Counted from the first letter of the stretch, positions 1 to 6,847 are shown. The stretch: 8,069 nt of DNA from Synergistaceae bacterium (GCA_017394925.1 JAFPWQ010000192.1:1-8069); one strand, 5' to 3'. Numbers and translations are program-made. The notes: a model not told the origin generated them from the sequence alone.

Positions 1-20
1 ATGGGGGCTGTTTTTATTTC
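1..20. terminator. Possible half of a terminator hairpin cut by the left edge
   Basis: On the plus strand the first bases read GGGGGCTG followed at once by TTTTT. That is the form of the right arm and U-tract of an intrinsic terminator belonging to a plus-strand gene left of the window. Read on the minus strand, the same bases (CAGCCCCC just after the MerR stop codon) would be the left arm of that gene's own terminator. The matching arm is outside the window, so the hairpin cannot be confirmed. Confidence 0.35.
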
Positions 21-421
21 TGGCATGAACACGGAATCAAATTGCTGAAGTATTCTCTTTTGCCTTCAAGAACTTCATCATAGAATTCCTGTTTTGCGTC
101 TATATATTCAACTGAAGCATTCAAAGCCGCAATACTTTCCTGAAGCTGTAATTTCTTTCGCGCTAAAATTTTTTGCCTGTCTGGAATCGTTGATGCTCCT
201 TCGAGGCATAATTTAGTGTATTCTTTCATTTCCTGAATGCCCATTCCGCACTCACGAAGGCACTGCAAACTTTTTATCCATGCAATATCGTGCTCGTCAA
301 AAATTCTTCTGTTAATATTGTCTCGTTTAACATTGGGAATTAAACCCTCGTTGCAGTAAAATTTCAGTCCCTGATAAGTCATTCCCGTTTCTTTGCAGGC
401 CTGCATCATTGTGTAAATCAT
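14..421 (-). CDS. MerR-family transcriptional regulator, AdhR/NmlR-like, cysteine-rich
   Basis: This is a 135-residue DNA-binding regulator. The N-terminal winged helix-turn-helix spans about residues 1-70; the recognisable MerR pieces are the 'LKFYCNEGLIP' segment, the RRIFDEHDI wing and the LRECGMGIQEMKEY helix. A dimerisation coiled coil covers about residues 78-118, and there is a short tail. Length and layout match the AdhR/NmlR/HMM-type group, which senses aldehydes and other thiol-reactive electrophiles, rather than metal or multidrug MerR proteins with large ligand domains. Cys54, in SLQCLRECGM, sits where the sensing cysteine of B. subtilis AdhR and Neisseria NmlR lies (alignment by eye). 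Six other cysteines (9, 23, 58, 72, 131, 133) include a C-terminal Cys-Ser-Cys. The ATG at 421 is chosen because AGGAG lies 8 nt upstream. It is divergent from the hydrolase run and shares a dyad-containing promoter region with it, so it probably regulates both itself and those genes. The actual inducer is unknown. Confidence 0.9.
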   Translation of the reverse strand: MIYTMMQACKETGMTYQGLKFYCNEGLIPNVKRDNINRRIFDEHDIAWIKSLQCLRECGMGIQEMKEYTKLCLEGASTIPDRQKILARKKLQLQESIAALNASVEYIDAKQEFYDEVLEGKREYFSNLIPCSCQK

Positions 422-460
422 AAAAAATTCTCCTGTGAATTTGCTTTGATAAAAATACGC

Positions 461-491
461 TTGACCGATAGTATAAACCGATTATTACTAT
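461..491 (+). promoter_or_regulatory. Promoter of the hydrolase genes, 19-bp spacer (MerR-activated type)
   Basis: A TTGACC -35 box (461-466) and a TACTAT -10 box (486-491) are separated by exactly 19 bp. This over-long spacing is the hallmark of promoters that MerR-family proteins activate by untwisting DNA. The -10 box coincides with the right arm of the dyad. Transcription would start near 498, giving a leader of roughly 28 nt before the ATG at 526. Confidence 0.6.
468..491. promoter_or_regulatory. Dyad operator, likely MerR-regulator binding site
   Basis: This is an imperfect inverted repeat centred between bases 479 and 480. Arms ATAGTA (468-473) and TACTAT (486-491) are perfect complements, and the inner AA/TT (476-477 and 482-483) and central CG also obey the symmetry. 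Outside it, TTGAC (461-465) and GTCAA (495-499) form a further, one-base-offset inverted pair. A dyad between the -35 and -10 elements is the standard position for a MerR operator, and the only regulator gene in the window is next door. Confidence 0.65.
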
Positions 492-499
492 TGCGTCAA
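470..499 (-). promoter_or_regulatory. Promoter of the MerR regulator gene, overlapping the hydrolase promoter
   Basis: Read on the minus strand, a TTGACG -35 box (499-494) is followed after 18 bp by a TATACT -10 box (475-470). Both are close to sigma-70 consensus. The predicted start, near 463, gives a leader of about 40 nt that ends in the AGGAG ribosome binding site. The box pairs of the two divergent promoters interleave within about 40 bp, so polymerase should occupy only one at a time and a bound regulator would touch both. This predicts autoregulation. Confidence 0.55.
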
Positions 500-506
500 A
501 ATTTTT

Positions 507-513
507 AAGGAGG
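507..513 (+). promoter_or_regulatory. Ribosome binding site of the first hydrolase gene
   Basis: AAGGAGG is a near-perfect Shine-Dalgarno sequence. It sits 12 nt before the ATG at 526, slightly longer than usual. No other in-frame start lies closer, and this start gives a textbook signal peptide, so 526 is retained. Confidence 0.7.
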
Positions 514-525
514 CTTATATTATCC

Positions 526-2418
526 ATGTTCAAAAAAATCTTGTTTATACTCGTGATTTTTGCGAGTTTTTCCGGCGTTGCTAATGCCGAAGCCTTTCGC
601 GTTGTTAATATGAACGTAGAGAATCCTTCAAGCAGAAAAATTTTGCGTGGACTTCTTTACATGCCTGAGACTGATTCAAAAGTTCCGTTGGTGATTACGG
701 CTCATGAGTTAGGCAGCAATTATGCCCGAAGATGGCCGCAATACGGAGAAGCTCTTGCAGCACATGGAATTGCGGTTTACACGTTTGATTTTGCAGGCGG
801 CGGTCCTAAAACCCGAACGGACGGAACACCAGGCAGCCACAGCGACGGCGAGACAACAGAAATGTCCGTAATGACCGAAGTAAGAGATTTAGAAAGTGTA
901 ATTGAAGCTGCTAAATCATGGAATTTTGTTGACACTGATAAAATTGCAGTTATCGGAGGCAGCCAGGGCGGTGCTGTTTCAGTTATAACTGCGGCCCGCC
1001 ATGCTGATGAAATAGCAGGACTTGTGCTTTTATATCCTGCATTGATAATTCAGGATGACCTGCATAAAAAATTTGCGGAAAAAGATGACTGTCCTCCCGT
1101 TTACAGTTATAACGGCTGGCTTGATGTAAGTCCGATTTATGTAAATGACATGTGGGACTATGATATTTATGCGGACATGCCGAAATATTCAAAGCCTGTT
1201 TTAATTCTTCACGGCGATAAAGATTTTATAGTTCCGATTGAATATTCACAGAGAGCGGCAAAAACTTATCCTGATTCAGAATTTCATGTGATTAAAAACG
1301 GCGGGCACGGCTTTCAGGGCGAAACATTCGAGCAGGCAATAGGGTATATTAAGACTTATTTCAGAAAAATTAATCTTCTTCCTGACGGCCTGAGCAAAAT
1401 AATTCCCGTTGGAAATCTCAACACAATAGCAGGCGAACCGCTTGTTATTCGCGAGCAGGGAATTTTCTCGGCAGGAGGAACTGTAACCGAACCTTTACCC
1501 GGAGAGTTTAACGTGTCGGATAACTGGCTTGATTTTTCACGTGCAGGAAACACAGCACATGTAGATCATGCGAACGTCTTCTATCAGATTCCGGACGGCG
1601 AAAACAAAACTCCGATAGTATATCTTCATGGTTACGGACAGACTCGTACGGGCTGGCAGAGTACACCGGACAGGCGCGAAGGCTGGAGCGATATTTTCCT
1701 GAGAAAAGGACGTGCGGCATTTCTCGTAGATCAGCCGAGAAGAGGAGCAGCAGGTTCAACGGTCAAAATCGTGAACGGCGATATGGACACGCGCGCAAAC
1801 GGAACAGAATTCAATCCCGGCGATCAGGCATGGTATACGCATTTCAGAATCGGACGCGGAACTCCCAACCGTTACGAAGGCAGTCAGTTCCCGGCAGGCG
1901 AATCAGCTTTGAATCAATTTCTGCGTCAGATGACTCCCAACACTGGAAATTATGACGTTGTTCTTTTCGGTGAGGCATTGAGCGCAGTATTGGCTGAAGT
2001 GCATTCAATGACGGGCAAAAAAGCAATTTACCTGACACATTCACAGGGAGGGCGCGTAGGCTGGCAGACTGATACGAATAACATGGCCGCGATTGTAGCA
2101 ATCGAACCGGGATTTGCTCCTGAAGTCGGCAGTGAGACATACAAGAAATTTGTGGCGGCAAAAATTCCGATGATTTTCTATTTCGGAGATTACATTGAGA
2201 ACGGCCCGGATGATATTAAGAGTACTGCATTCTGGAAGAGCGTTTTAGATCAGTGCCGGGATTTTGCAAAACACTATAACGAAGACGGCGGAGATGCAAC
2301 GGTCATATATCTTCCTGACGAAGGCATAAAGGGCAACAGTCATTTTATGTTCCAGGAAATGAACAATAAAGACATCGCTGACCATATAGAGAAATGGCTT
2401 GAATCAAAGGGGTTATAA
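526..2418 (+). CDS. Secreted two-domain esterase: two fused alpha/beta-hydrolase domains
   Basis: This is a 630-residue exported protein with two complete-looking serine-hydrolase domains. A signal peptide (Lys-Lys, hydrophobic core, likely cut after ANA at residue 21) comes first. Domain 1 (about 25-285) has nucleophile Ser146 in GGSQGG, probable acid Asp233 in HGDKDFIVP and His261 in GGHGF. The KPVLILHGDKD segment and overall order recall Est1E-like cinnamoyl/feruloyl esterases of rumen bacteria. Domain 2 (about 345-630) begins with the VYLHGYGQTRTGW oxyanion-hole strand and a VDQPRRG loop. It has nucleophile Ser506 in THSQGG and likely His606 in GNSH; Glu527 in IEPG lies where some subfamilies carry the acid. 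A short linker (about 286-344) joins them. It is the first gene after the MerR-type promoter and sits 3 nt before the next esterase gene. Substrates cannot be read from sequence; acyl or hydroxycinnamoyl esters are plausible. There is no sign of a frameshift: one continuous frame covers both domains. Confidence 0.9.
   Translation: MFKKILFILVIFASFSGVANAEAFRVVNMNVENPSSRKILRGLLYMPETDSKVPLVITAHELGSNYARRWPQYGEALAAHGIAVYTFDFAGGGPKTRTDGTPGSHSDGETTEMSVMTEVRDLESVIEAAKSWNFVDTDKIAVIGGSQGGAVSVITAARHADEIAGLVLLYPALIIQDDLHKKFAEKDDCPPVYSYNGWLDVSPIYVNDMWDYDIYADMPKYSKPVLILHGDKDFIVPIEYSQRAAKTYPDSEFHVIKNGGHGFQGETFEQAIGYIKTYFRKINLLPDGLSKIIPVGNLNTIAGEPLVIREQGIFSAGGTVTEPLPGEFNVSDNWLDFSRAGNTAHVDHANVFYQIPDGENKTPIVYLHGYGQTRTGWQSTPDRREGWSDIFLRKGRAAFLVDQPRRGAAGSTVKIVNGDMDTRANGTEFNPGDQAWYTHFRIGRGTPNRYEGSQFPAGESALNQFLRQMTPNTGNYDVVLFGEALSAVLAEVHSMTGKKAIYLTHSQGGRVGWQTDTNNMAAIVAIEPGFAPEVGSETYKKFVAAKIPMIFYFGDYIENGPDDIKSTAFWKSVLDQCRDFAKHYNEDGGDATVIYLPDEGIKGNSHFMFQEMNNKDIADHIEKWLESKGL
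2407..2412 (+). promoter_or_regulatory. Ribosome binding site of the type-B carboxylesterase gene, inside the upstream gene
   Basis: AAGGGG lies 9 nt before the ATG at 2422 and overlaps the last codons of the upstream hydrolase gene. With only 3 nt between stop and start, the two genes are almost certainly on one transcript and probably translationally coupled. Confidence 0.6.
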
Positions 2419-2421
2419 GTA

Positions 2422-4038
2422 ATGAAGAGAAAAATTTTTGCGTGTGCCTTAATCATTGCGCTTGCGTTTATTAATGTGTCATCTGCTGAAATTATTTCAG
2501 GTCCCGGCGTTGCAGTTGTTGAAGTTGACGGCGGAAAAATTCAGGGCTATATCCGAAACGGAATTTTCACTTATCACGGAGTGCCTTACGCTGAAGCAGA
2601 AATTTTTATGCCTCCTGCAAAATTAAAATCATGGGACGGAATAAAAACCGCATTAAACTACGGCCCGATGTCCCCGCAAGATATTAGTCCCGAAGGCGAC
2701 ATGTTCCCGTTTCATTATTACTGGCCTCTTTGGGAAGGCAGAAATTACGCGCAAAGCAACAACTGCCAGAATCTTAACATCTGGACACCTGCACTTGATG
2801 ATAAAAAGCGTCCCGTAATGGTATGGCTTCACGGCGGCGGATTTGAGGCAGGAAATTCTGCGGCTGAAGATGTCTATGACGGTGAAAATCTTTCACGCAG
2901 GGGCGACATTGTAGTTGTGAGTATCAATCACAGGCTTAATGTTTTAGGCTTTCTTGACCTTTCAGCTTACGGCGAAGAATTCAAATATTCCGGCAATCTT
3001 GGAATGCTTGATATAGTTGCGGCACTCGAATGGATTCGTGATAACATCGCAAAATTCGGAGGAGACCCGGAAAATATAACGCTGTTCGGTCAGTCAGGAG
3101 GCGGCGCAAAAATTCTCACACTAATGGGAATGCCTAAAGCCGCAGGACTCTTCCATAAGGGAATCGAACAGAGCGGTGCTGTTGATCTCATGGGTATAAC
3201 CTTCCCGGATCAGAAAGCCACACGCAGAGTAGCAGAGCTTACGCTTCAGAATTTGGGAATTGCTCCTGAAAATGCAAAACAGATTCGTGATGTCCCGTTC
3301 GATAAACTTTTTGCCGCAGGAAATGCCGCAATGAAGAAAGCAATCGAAGAAGGCTGTGCGGTTTATTCATGGTCTCCAGTTAAAGACGGCGATTTGATTC
3401 CCAATGATATTGGCAGTGCAGGCTTCACGGAACAGGTCAAAAATATTCCGCTTATGGTCGGTTCAACTCTCAATGAATGGGAAACTGTTCCCCTTCTCGT
3501 GAACATGAAAACGAATCAGAGCGACAATAAAAATTTCTGGGATGATGCAAAAGTCAACGAAAAACTCAGAGAGAAATACGGCGATAAAGCTGATGCAGTT
3601 GTATCGGCATTCATGAAAGCATATCCGAATAAGAAAAAGGCTGATGCATTATACGCTGAAGTCTGGATAAGAGAAGGTGCTTTACGAATTCTTAATGCTA
3701 AGGCAGCACAGAATGCAGCTCCGGTTTATTCGTATATCTTCGCATGGGAAACTCCTGTTATGGGCGGTTATGCTATGGCCTATCACTGTTCGGAACTTCC
3801 GTTTGTGTTCAATAATATAGCCCTGAGTGAAAAGATTACAGGCGGCGGAGAAAAAGCATATGCTCTTGCGGACATAATGAGTCAGGCATGGATAGATTTT
3901 GCGAAAACGGGCAATCCAGGCTGGGAAGCATACACGAAGGATAAAGGCGCAGCGATGATATTCGATAACGAATCAAAAGTTATGTATCATCATGACGATG
4001 AGCTGATGAAAATTTTAATGCAGAATAGCAAACATTAA
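2422..4038 (+). CDS. Secreted type-B carboxylesterase (COesterase family)
   Basis: This 538-residue exported esterase belongs to the carboxylesterase/p-nitrobenzyl-esterase family, which hydrolyses carboxylic esters. The signal peptide is likely cut after SSA (residue 22). Family landmarks appear in order: NCQNLNIWTP (about 114-123, the usual DCL-LN-W block); the oxyanion strand VWLHGGGF (134-141); VVVSINHRLNVLGF (164-177, His where Tyr is usual); the FGGDPENITLFG run; nucleophile Ser225 in GQSGGG; probable acid Glu352 in LNEWE; and His455 in YHCSELPFVF. All three triad positions are present. The nucleophile elbow is GQSGG rather than the common GESAGG, so Gln and Gly replace Glu and Ala. Length is normal for the family. 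It follows the two-domain esterase by 3 nt and is closed by an intrinsic terminator. Its physiological substrate is unknown. Confidence 0.94.
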   Translation: MKRKIFACALIIALAFINVSSAEIISGPGVAVVEVDGGKIQGYIRNGIFTYHGVPYAEAEIFMPPAKLKSWDGIKTALNYGPMSPQDISPEGDMFPFHYYWPLWEGRNYAQSNNCQNLNIWTPALDDKKRPVMVWLHGGGFEAGNSAAEDVYDGENLSRRGDIVVVSINHRLNVLGFLDLSAYGEEFKYSGNLGMLDIVAALEWIRDNIAKFGGDPENITLFGQSGGGAKILTLMGMPKAAGLFHKGIEQSGAVDLMGITFPDQKATRRVAELTLQNLGIAPENAKQIRDVPFDKLFAAGNAAMKKAIEEGCAVYSWSPVKDGDLIPNDIGSAGFTEQVKNIPLMVGSTLNEWETVPLLVNMKTNQSDNKNFWDDAKVNEKLREKYGDKADAVVSAFMKAYPNKKKADALYAEVWIREGALRILNAKAAQNAAPVYSYIFAWETPVMGGYAMAYHCSELPFVFNNIALSEKITGGGEKAYALADIMSQAWIDFAKTGNPGWEAYTKDKGAAMIFDNESKVMYHHDDELMKILMQNSKH

Positions 4039-4053
4039 CCTGAAAATTAAAAC

Positions 4054-4092
4054 TCCTGCTTCATGATAAAAAGTGAGGCAGGAAATTTTTTT
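4054..4092 (+). terminator. Intrinsic terminator after the carboxylesterase gene
   Basis: Arms TCCTGCTTCA (4054-4063) and TGAGGCAGGA (4074-4083) form a 10-bp stem with one G-U pair around a 10-nt loop. Two A residues and then seven T residues (4086-4092) follow. It separates the first two hydrolase genes from the third, so the third gene depends on read-through or on a promoter not recognised here. Confidence 0.8.
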
Positions 4093-4110
4093 ATGAGGAG
4101 CGATTAAAAA

Positions 4111-5985
4111 ATGAGTAAATATTTTATTGTGTGTATGATGATAATAATGATGATTTTCATGACAGGCTGCGGAGGAGGAAGCACAAGCACTAATTCAAAC
4201 TCAAATGTGCCCGAACAGAATCTGGAAACGAATCAGAAAACGAATCAGACAGAATATATTTCGCAAATTCCAGAGTCATATTTCAGGACTGCCGCGAATA
4301 AAGGACAAGTAATAACTGAAACATACAGGAGCTATGATTACACTTCAGGAAACCGCGAAGCAATAACAAAGACCGCGTATGTATATCTGCCTTATGGTTA
4401 TGACGAATCGAAACAGTACGACATTCTTTATCTCATGCACGGATGGACAATGACCGCAGGAGATTTCTTTAATGACAGCAGCCTGATAAACATTCTCGAT
4501 AATCTAATTGCAGACGGAAGCATAAAGCCCTTAATCGTTGTGTGCGCAACTTTTGATGCCGAAAATAAATCTCAAAGTTTCTCGCGTTCAGTTGATGAGC
4601 TCTCAGTGTTTCATAATGACTTCCGTGAAAATCTTATGCCCTATATCGAAAGCAGGTACAGCACATACGCAAATGATGTTACGCCTGAAGAATTCAAACG
4701 GACAAGAGAACACAGAGCCTTCGGAGGATTTTCACTCGGTGCGGTTACAACGTGGTATCAGTTCATCTATAATCTCGACTACGTGAAGTACTTCCTGCCC
4801 ATGAGCGGAGACTGCTGGATCATTGCAACTTACGGCGGACGTGATTATCCCGCTGAGACAACCAGGTATCTCGAAAAAGTTATTTCTGACGGAAAATGGA
4901 ACGAAGAAGATTTTTATATTTATCAGGGCATAGGCACAAATGACCCGATATGGAATCAAACGAACAATCAGATTCAGGAAATGATGAAGTCAGACACGTT
5001 TACGCATAAAAATCTGCATTACGCGATCATTCAGGACGGAAGGCATGATTTGATTGCATGTGAGATGTATATTTATCATGCGTTACAGACATTCTTTAAA
5101 TCATCGGAGATATTACCAATGGCAACAGTGAACACAGAGATTAATGACGTGATTAATGACCCGGCATTCAAAGGTTACGGACGATTCATTTTCCCCTTGA
5201 ACGAAAGTTATTATTCAGGGAATACATTAGGGACATTGAGATTAACATGGTACAGCAACATTAAGCCCTCAAGGACAGCAGACATTGTGAACTACATGAA
5301 GAGTGAAGCTCAGGCAGGCAAAAAAATTTTCTACAGCATATATCCCGAAAATGATTCGCGCAGTAGTCAGACAGGCTTATTCTTCTTCAGAGGGAATAAG
5401 GGAGCAAAATTTGCAGTGTGCAATGCCGGAGGAGGATTTGTGTATGTCGGAGCAATTCATGACAGCTTTCCTCATGCACTCGAACTATCACGCAGAGGCT
5501 ATAACGCGTTCGCACTAATCTACCGGCCAGGATCAGACACGGCATGTGAGGACTTAGCGCGGGCAATCGCATTCATTCATGACCATGCAGAAGAACTTGA
5601 AGTTGATGTGAGAAATTATTCACTCTGGGGAGGAAGTGCAGGTGCAAGAATGGCGGCATGGCTCGGTACATACGGAACTGAATCATTCGGTGAGAACGCA
5701 TACCCAAAACCTTCAGCCGTAATCATGCAGTACACGGGATTATCTCAGGTTACAGGCAATGAACCGCCAACGTATAACTGTGTTGGTACTAATGACGGCA
5801 TAGCTGACTATCGAACCATGCAAAATAGAATCAATCGAATCAAAGCTAACGGAACTGACGCAATGATTGAAATATTTGACGGCTTATCTCACGGCTTCGG
5901 TTTAGGTGAAGGAACTGTTGCTGAAGGCTGGTTAGACAATGCAGTTAATTTCTGGGAGACTCAGAACAAAAAGACAGCCCCGTAA
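4111..5985 (+). CDS. Esterase lipoprotein with two fused alpha/beta-hydrolase domains (esterase-D-like plus a GGSAG hydrolase)
   Basis: This 624-residue protein is predicted to be lipid-anchored: a hydrophobic leader ends in the lipobox MTGC with Cys20. An Asn/Gln/Ser/Thr-rich tether (about 21-50) follows. Domain A (about 55-335) resembles the esterase-D/XynZ feruloyl-esterase family. It has the VYLPYGYDE and LYLMHGW strands, nucleophile Ser208 in GGFSLG, a candidate acid Asp278 in GTNDP and His312 in GRHD. Domain B (about 356-624) resembles hormone-sensitive-lipase/acetyl-esterase-like hydrolases. It has an oxyanion-hole AGGGF (439-443, where HGGG is common), nucleophile Ser509 in GGSAG, candidate acid Asp562 in GTNDG and His594 in SHGF. 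GAGGAG 10 nt upstream supports the ATG at 4111. It lies 72 nt after the carboxylesterase gene with a terminator between them. The pairing suggests two ester bonds attacked on one substrate, but this is inference. Confidence 0.9.
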   Translation: MSKYFIVCMMIIMMIFMTGCGGGSTSTNSNSNVPEQNLETNQKTNQTEYISQIPESYFRTAANKGQVITETYRSYDYTSGNREAITKTAYVYLPYGYDESKQYDILYLMHGWTMTAGDFFNDSSLINILDNLIADGSIKPLIVVCATFDAENKSQSFSRSVDELSVFHNDFRENLMPYIESRYSTYANDVTPEEFKRTREHRAFGGFSLGAVTTWYQFIYNLDYVKYFLPMSGDCWIIATYGGRDYPAETTRYLEKVISDGKWNEEDFYIYQGIGTNDPIWNQTNNQIQEMMKSDTFTHKNLHYAIIQDGRHDLIACEMYIYHALQTFFKSSEILPMATVNTEINDVINDPAFKGYGRFIFPLNESYYSGNTLGTLRLTWYSNIKPSRTADIVNYMKSEAQAGKKIFYSIYPENDSRSSQTGLFFFRGNKGAKFAVCNAGGGFVYVGAIHDSFPHALELSRRGYNAFALIYRPGSDTACEDLARAIAFIHDHAEELEVDVRNYSLWGGSAGARMAAWLGTYGTESFGENAYPKPSAVIMQYTGLSQVTGNEPPTYNCVGTNDGIADYRTMQNRINRIKANGTDAMIEIFDGLSHGFGLGEGTVAEGWLDNAVNFWETQNKKTAP

Positions 5986-6009
5986 TTTGAGGCTGCCTCT
6001 TCATTTTTT
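5968..6009. terminator. Bidirectional terminator between convergent genes
   Basis: On the minus strand, AAGAGGCAGCC (6001-5991) pairs with GGCTGTCTTTT (5979-5969) as an 11-bp stem with two G-U pairs, an 11-nt loop and a T run. On the plus strand, the same arms give a CAGCC/GGCTG core stem with a mismatch or bulge below it and six T residues (6004-6009). The hairpin overlaps the last codons of the lipoprotein esterase gene and serves both that gene and the convergent solute-binding-protein gene. It looks stronger in the minus direction. Confidence 0.7.
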
Positions 6010-6018
6010 GCTCAAGGT

Positions 6019-6840
6019 TTATTTCTTCGTGATAAGATACGTGTCGTCCCAGTTGTAATATGATTCAGACAGCACTACACCGTCAGGAACATCCGCAAGT
6101 ATTTTGCCTTGTGCTTTTCTGCTCTGAAACCAGAAAACTATATCTGAACGTCCAGATGCCAATGATGCAGCTCTTGCTCCCGAATCAATCTGCACAAGCT
6201 CAACGTTCAGGTGTAACCTTCTGCATATCTCCGCAAGTATCGCAGTGTTGAATCCTGCAGGCTTTCCGTCAGCACCAACGTAATCAATCGGCGGCATGTC
6301 TCCCGTGATTGCAACTTTAACCGTGTCCGTGTTGCTGTATTTGTAGAATTTTATCGGTTCAGGCTCTCCGATTCCAGCTTCAGTTACGAACTTCGAGAGC
6401 ATTATTGCAAGTGTTCCGTCTGCTTTCATTGAGAGAAGAGCATCATTGAATTTGTCTCTGAGTTCAGGGTCATCGCTCTTCCTGAATCCTAATGACAGGA
6501 ATACAGGCTCATCTCTAATGATTGCCGAAATCGTGTAGCCTTCTGTAACATTCAGCAGATATTCAGCTACGTCTTCGGGAAGTGCAATCGCATTCACTTC
6601 TCCTGCATTGAGTGCCATTTGCATTGCGTTCAGTGATTCATAGAATACAAACGTCATATCGTCCTGCTTGCCGTCAAGTGAAAATATTTTTACCTTTCCT
6701 GATTCCCTTTCAGCTTTTACTATCTTCGCAAAGTCTTCGGGAGTCAGATTCAGCTTCGTGAGTACACCGATTTTGACTTCAGCAGACGCGGCCGATACAC
6801 ACATGACAACGAGCATAAGCATTAATAAAAACTTTTTCAA
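6019..6840 (-). CDS. Periplasmic solute-binding protein (SBP_bac_3-like) with lobes in swapped order
   Basis: This 273-residue exported protein is related to amino-acid-type ABC-transporter solute-binding proteins, which capture small molecules in the periplasm. The signal peptide is likely cut after ASA (residue 20). Residues about 22-152 look like the second lobe and C-terminal end of such proteins: KIGVLTK, then a YESLNAMQMALNAGEVNAIALPE block, then GFRKSDDPELRDKFNDALL and MKADGT. Residues about 173-273 look like the family's beginning: VKVAITGDMPPIDYVGADGK, GFNTAILAEICRRL and ASGRSDIVF. The order is therefore the reverse of the usual one, while total length fits a single binding protein. 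The start is TTG at 6840, chosen because GAGGTG lies 7 nt upstream and the signal peptide needs its Lys-Lys. No transporter permease or ATPase gene is in the window. The ligand is unknown. Confidence 0.85.
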   Translation of the reverse strand: MKKFLLMLMLVVMCVSAASAEVKIGVLTKLNLTPEDFAKIVKAERESGKVKIFSLDGKQDDMTFVFYESLNAMQMALNAGEVNAIALPEDVAEYLLNVTEGYTISAIIRDEPVFLSLGFRKSDDPELRDKFNDALLSMKADGTLAIMLSKFVTEAGIGEPEPIKFYKYSNTDTVKVAITGDMPPIDYVGADGKPAGFNTAILAEICRRLHLNVELVQIDSGARAASLASGRSDIVFWFQSRKAQGKILADVPDGVVLSESYYNWDDTYLITKK

Positions 6841-6847
6841 TTAAATA

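Noticed and set aside
327..533. Open frame of 68 codons on the minus strand across the divergent promoter region
   Set aside because: It overlaps the MerR gene in another frame and runs through the promoter and ribosome binding sites. It has no protein-like features.
1844..2161. Open frame of 105 codons on the minus strand inside the first hydrolase gene
   Set aside because: It is fully inside a well-supported coding domain and has a low-complexity, Arg/Ser/Cys-rich translation with no recognisable motif and no upstream ribosome binding site evaluated as convincing. It is taken as an antisense shadow.
526..2418. The two domains as two genes fused by a sequencing error or lost stop codon
   Set aside because: The frame is continuous, the linker is protein-like, the second domain has no signal peptide or ribosome binding site of its own, and a comparable fusion occurs in the third gene.
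4228..4249. Direct repeat ACGAATCAGA in the lipoprotein tether
   Set aside because: It has only two copies, encoding TNQ repeats in a flexible linker. This is ordinary low-complexity sequence rather than a repeat element.
6019..6822. ATG at 6822 as the start of the solute-binding protein
   Set aside because: It would delete the Lys-Lys of the signal peptide and lies too far from the only good ribosome binding site, which fits the TTG at 6840.
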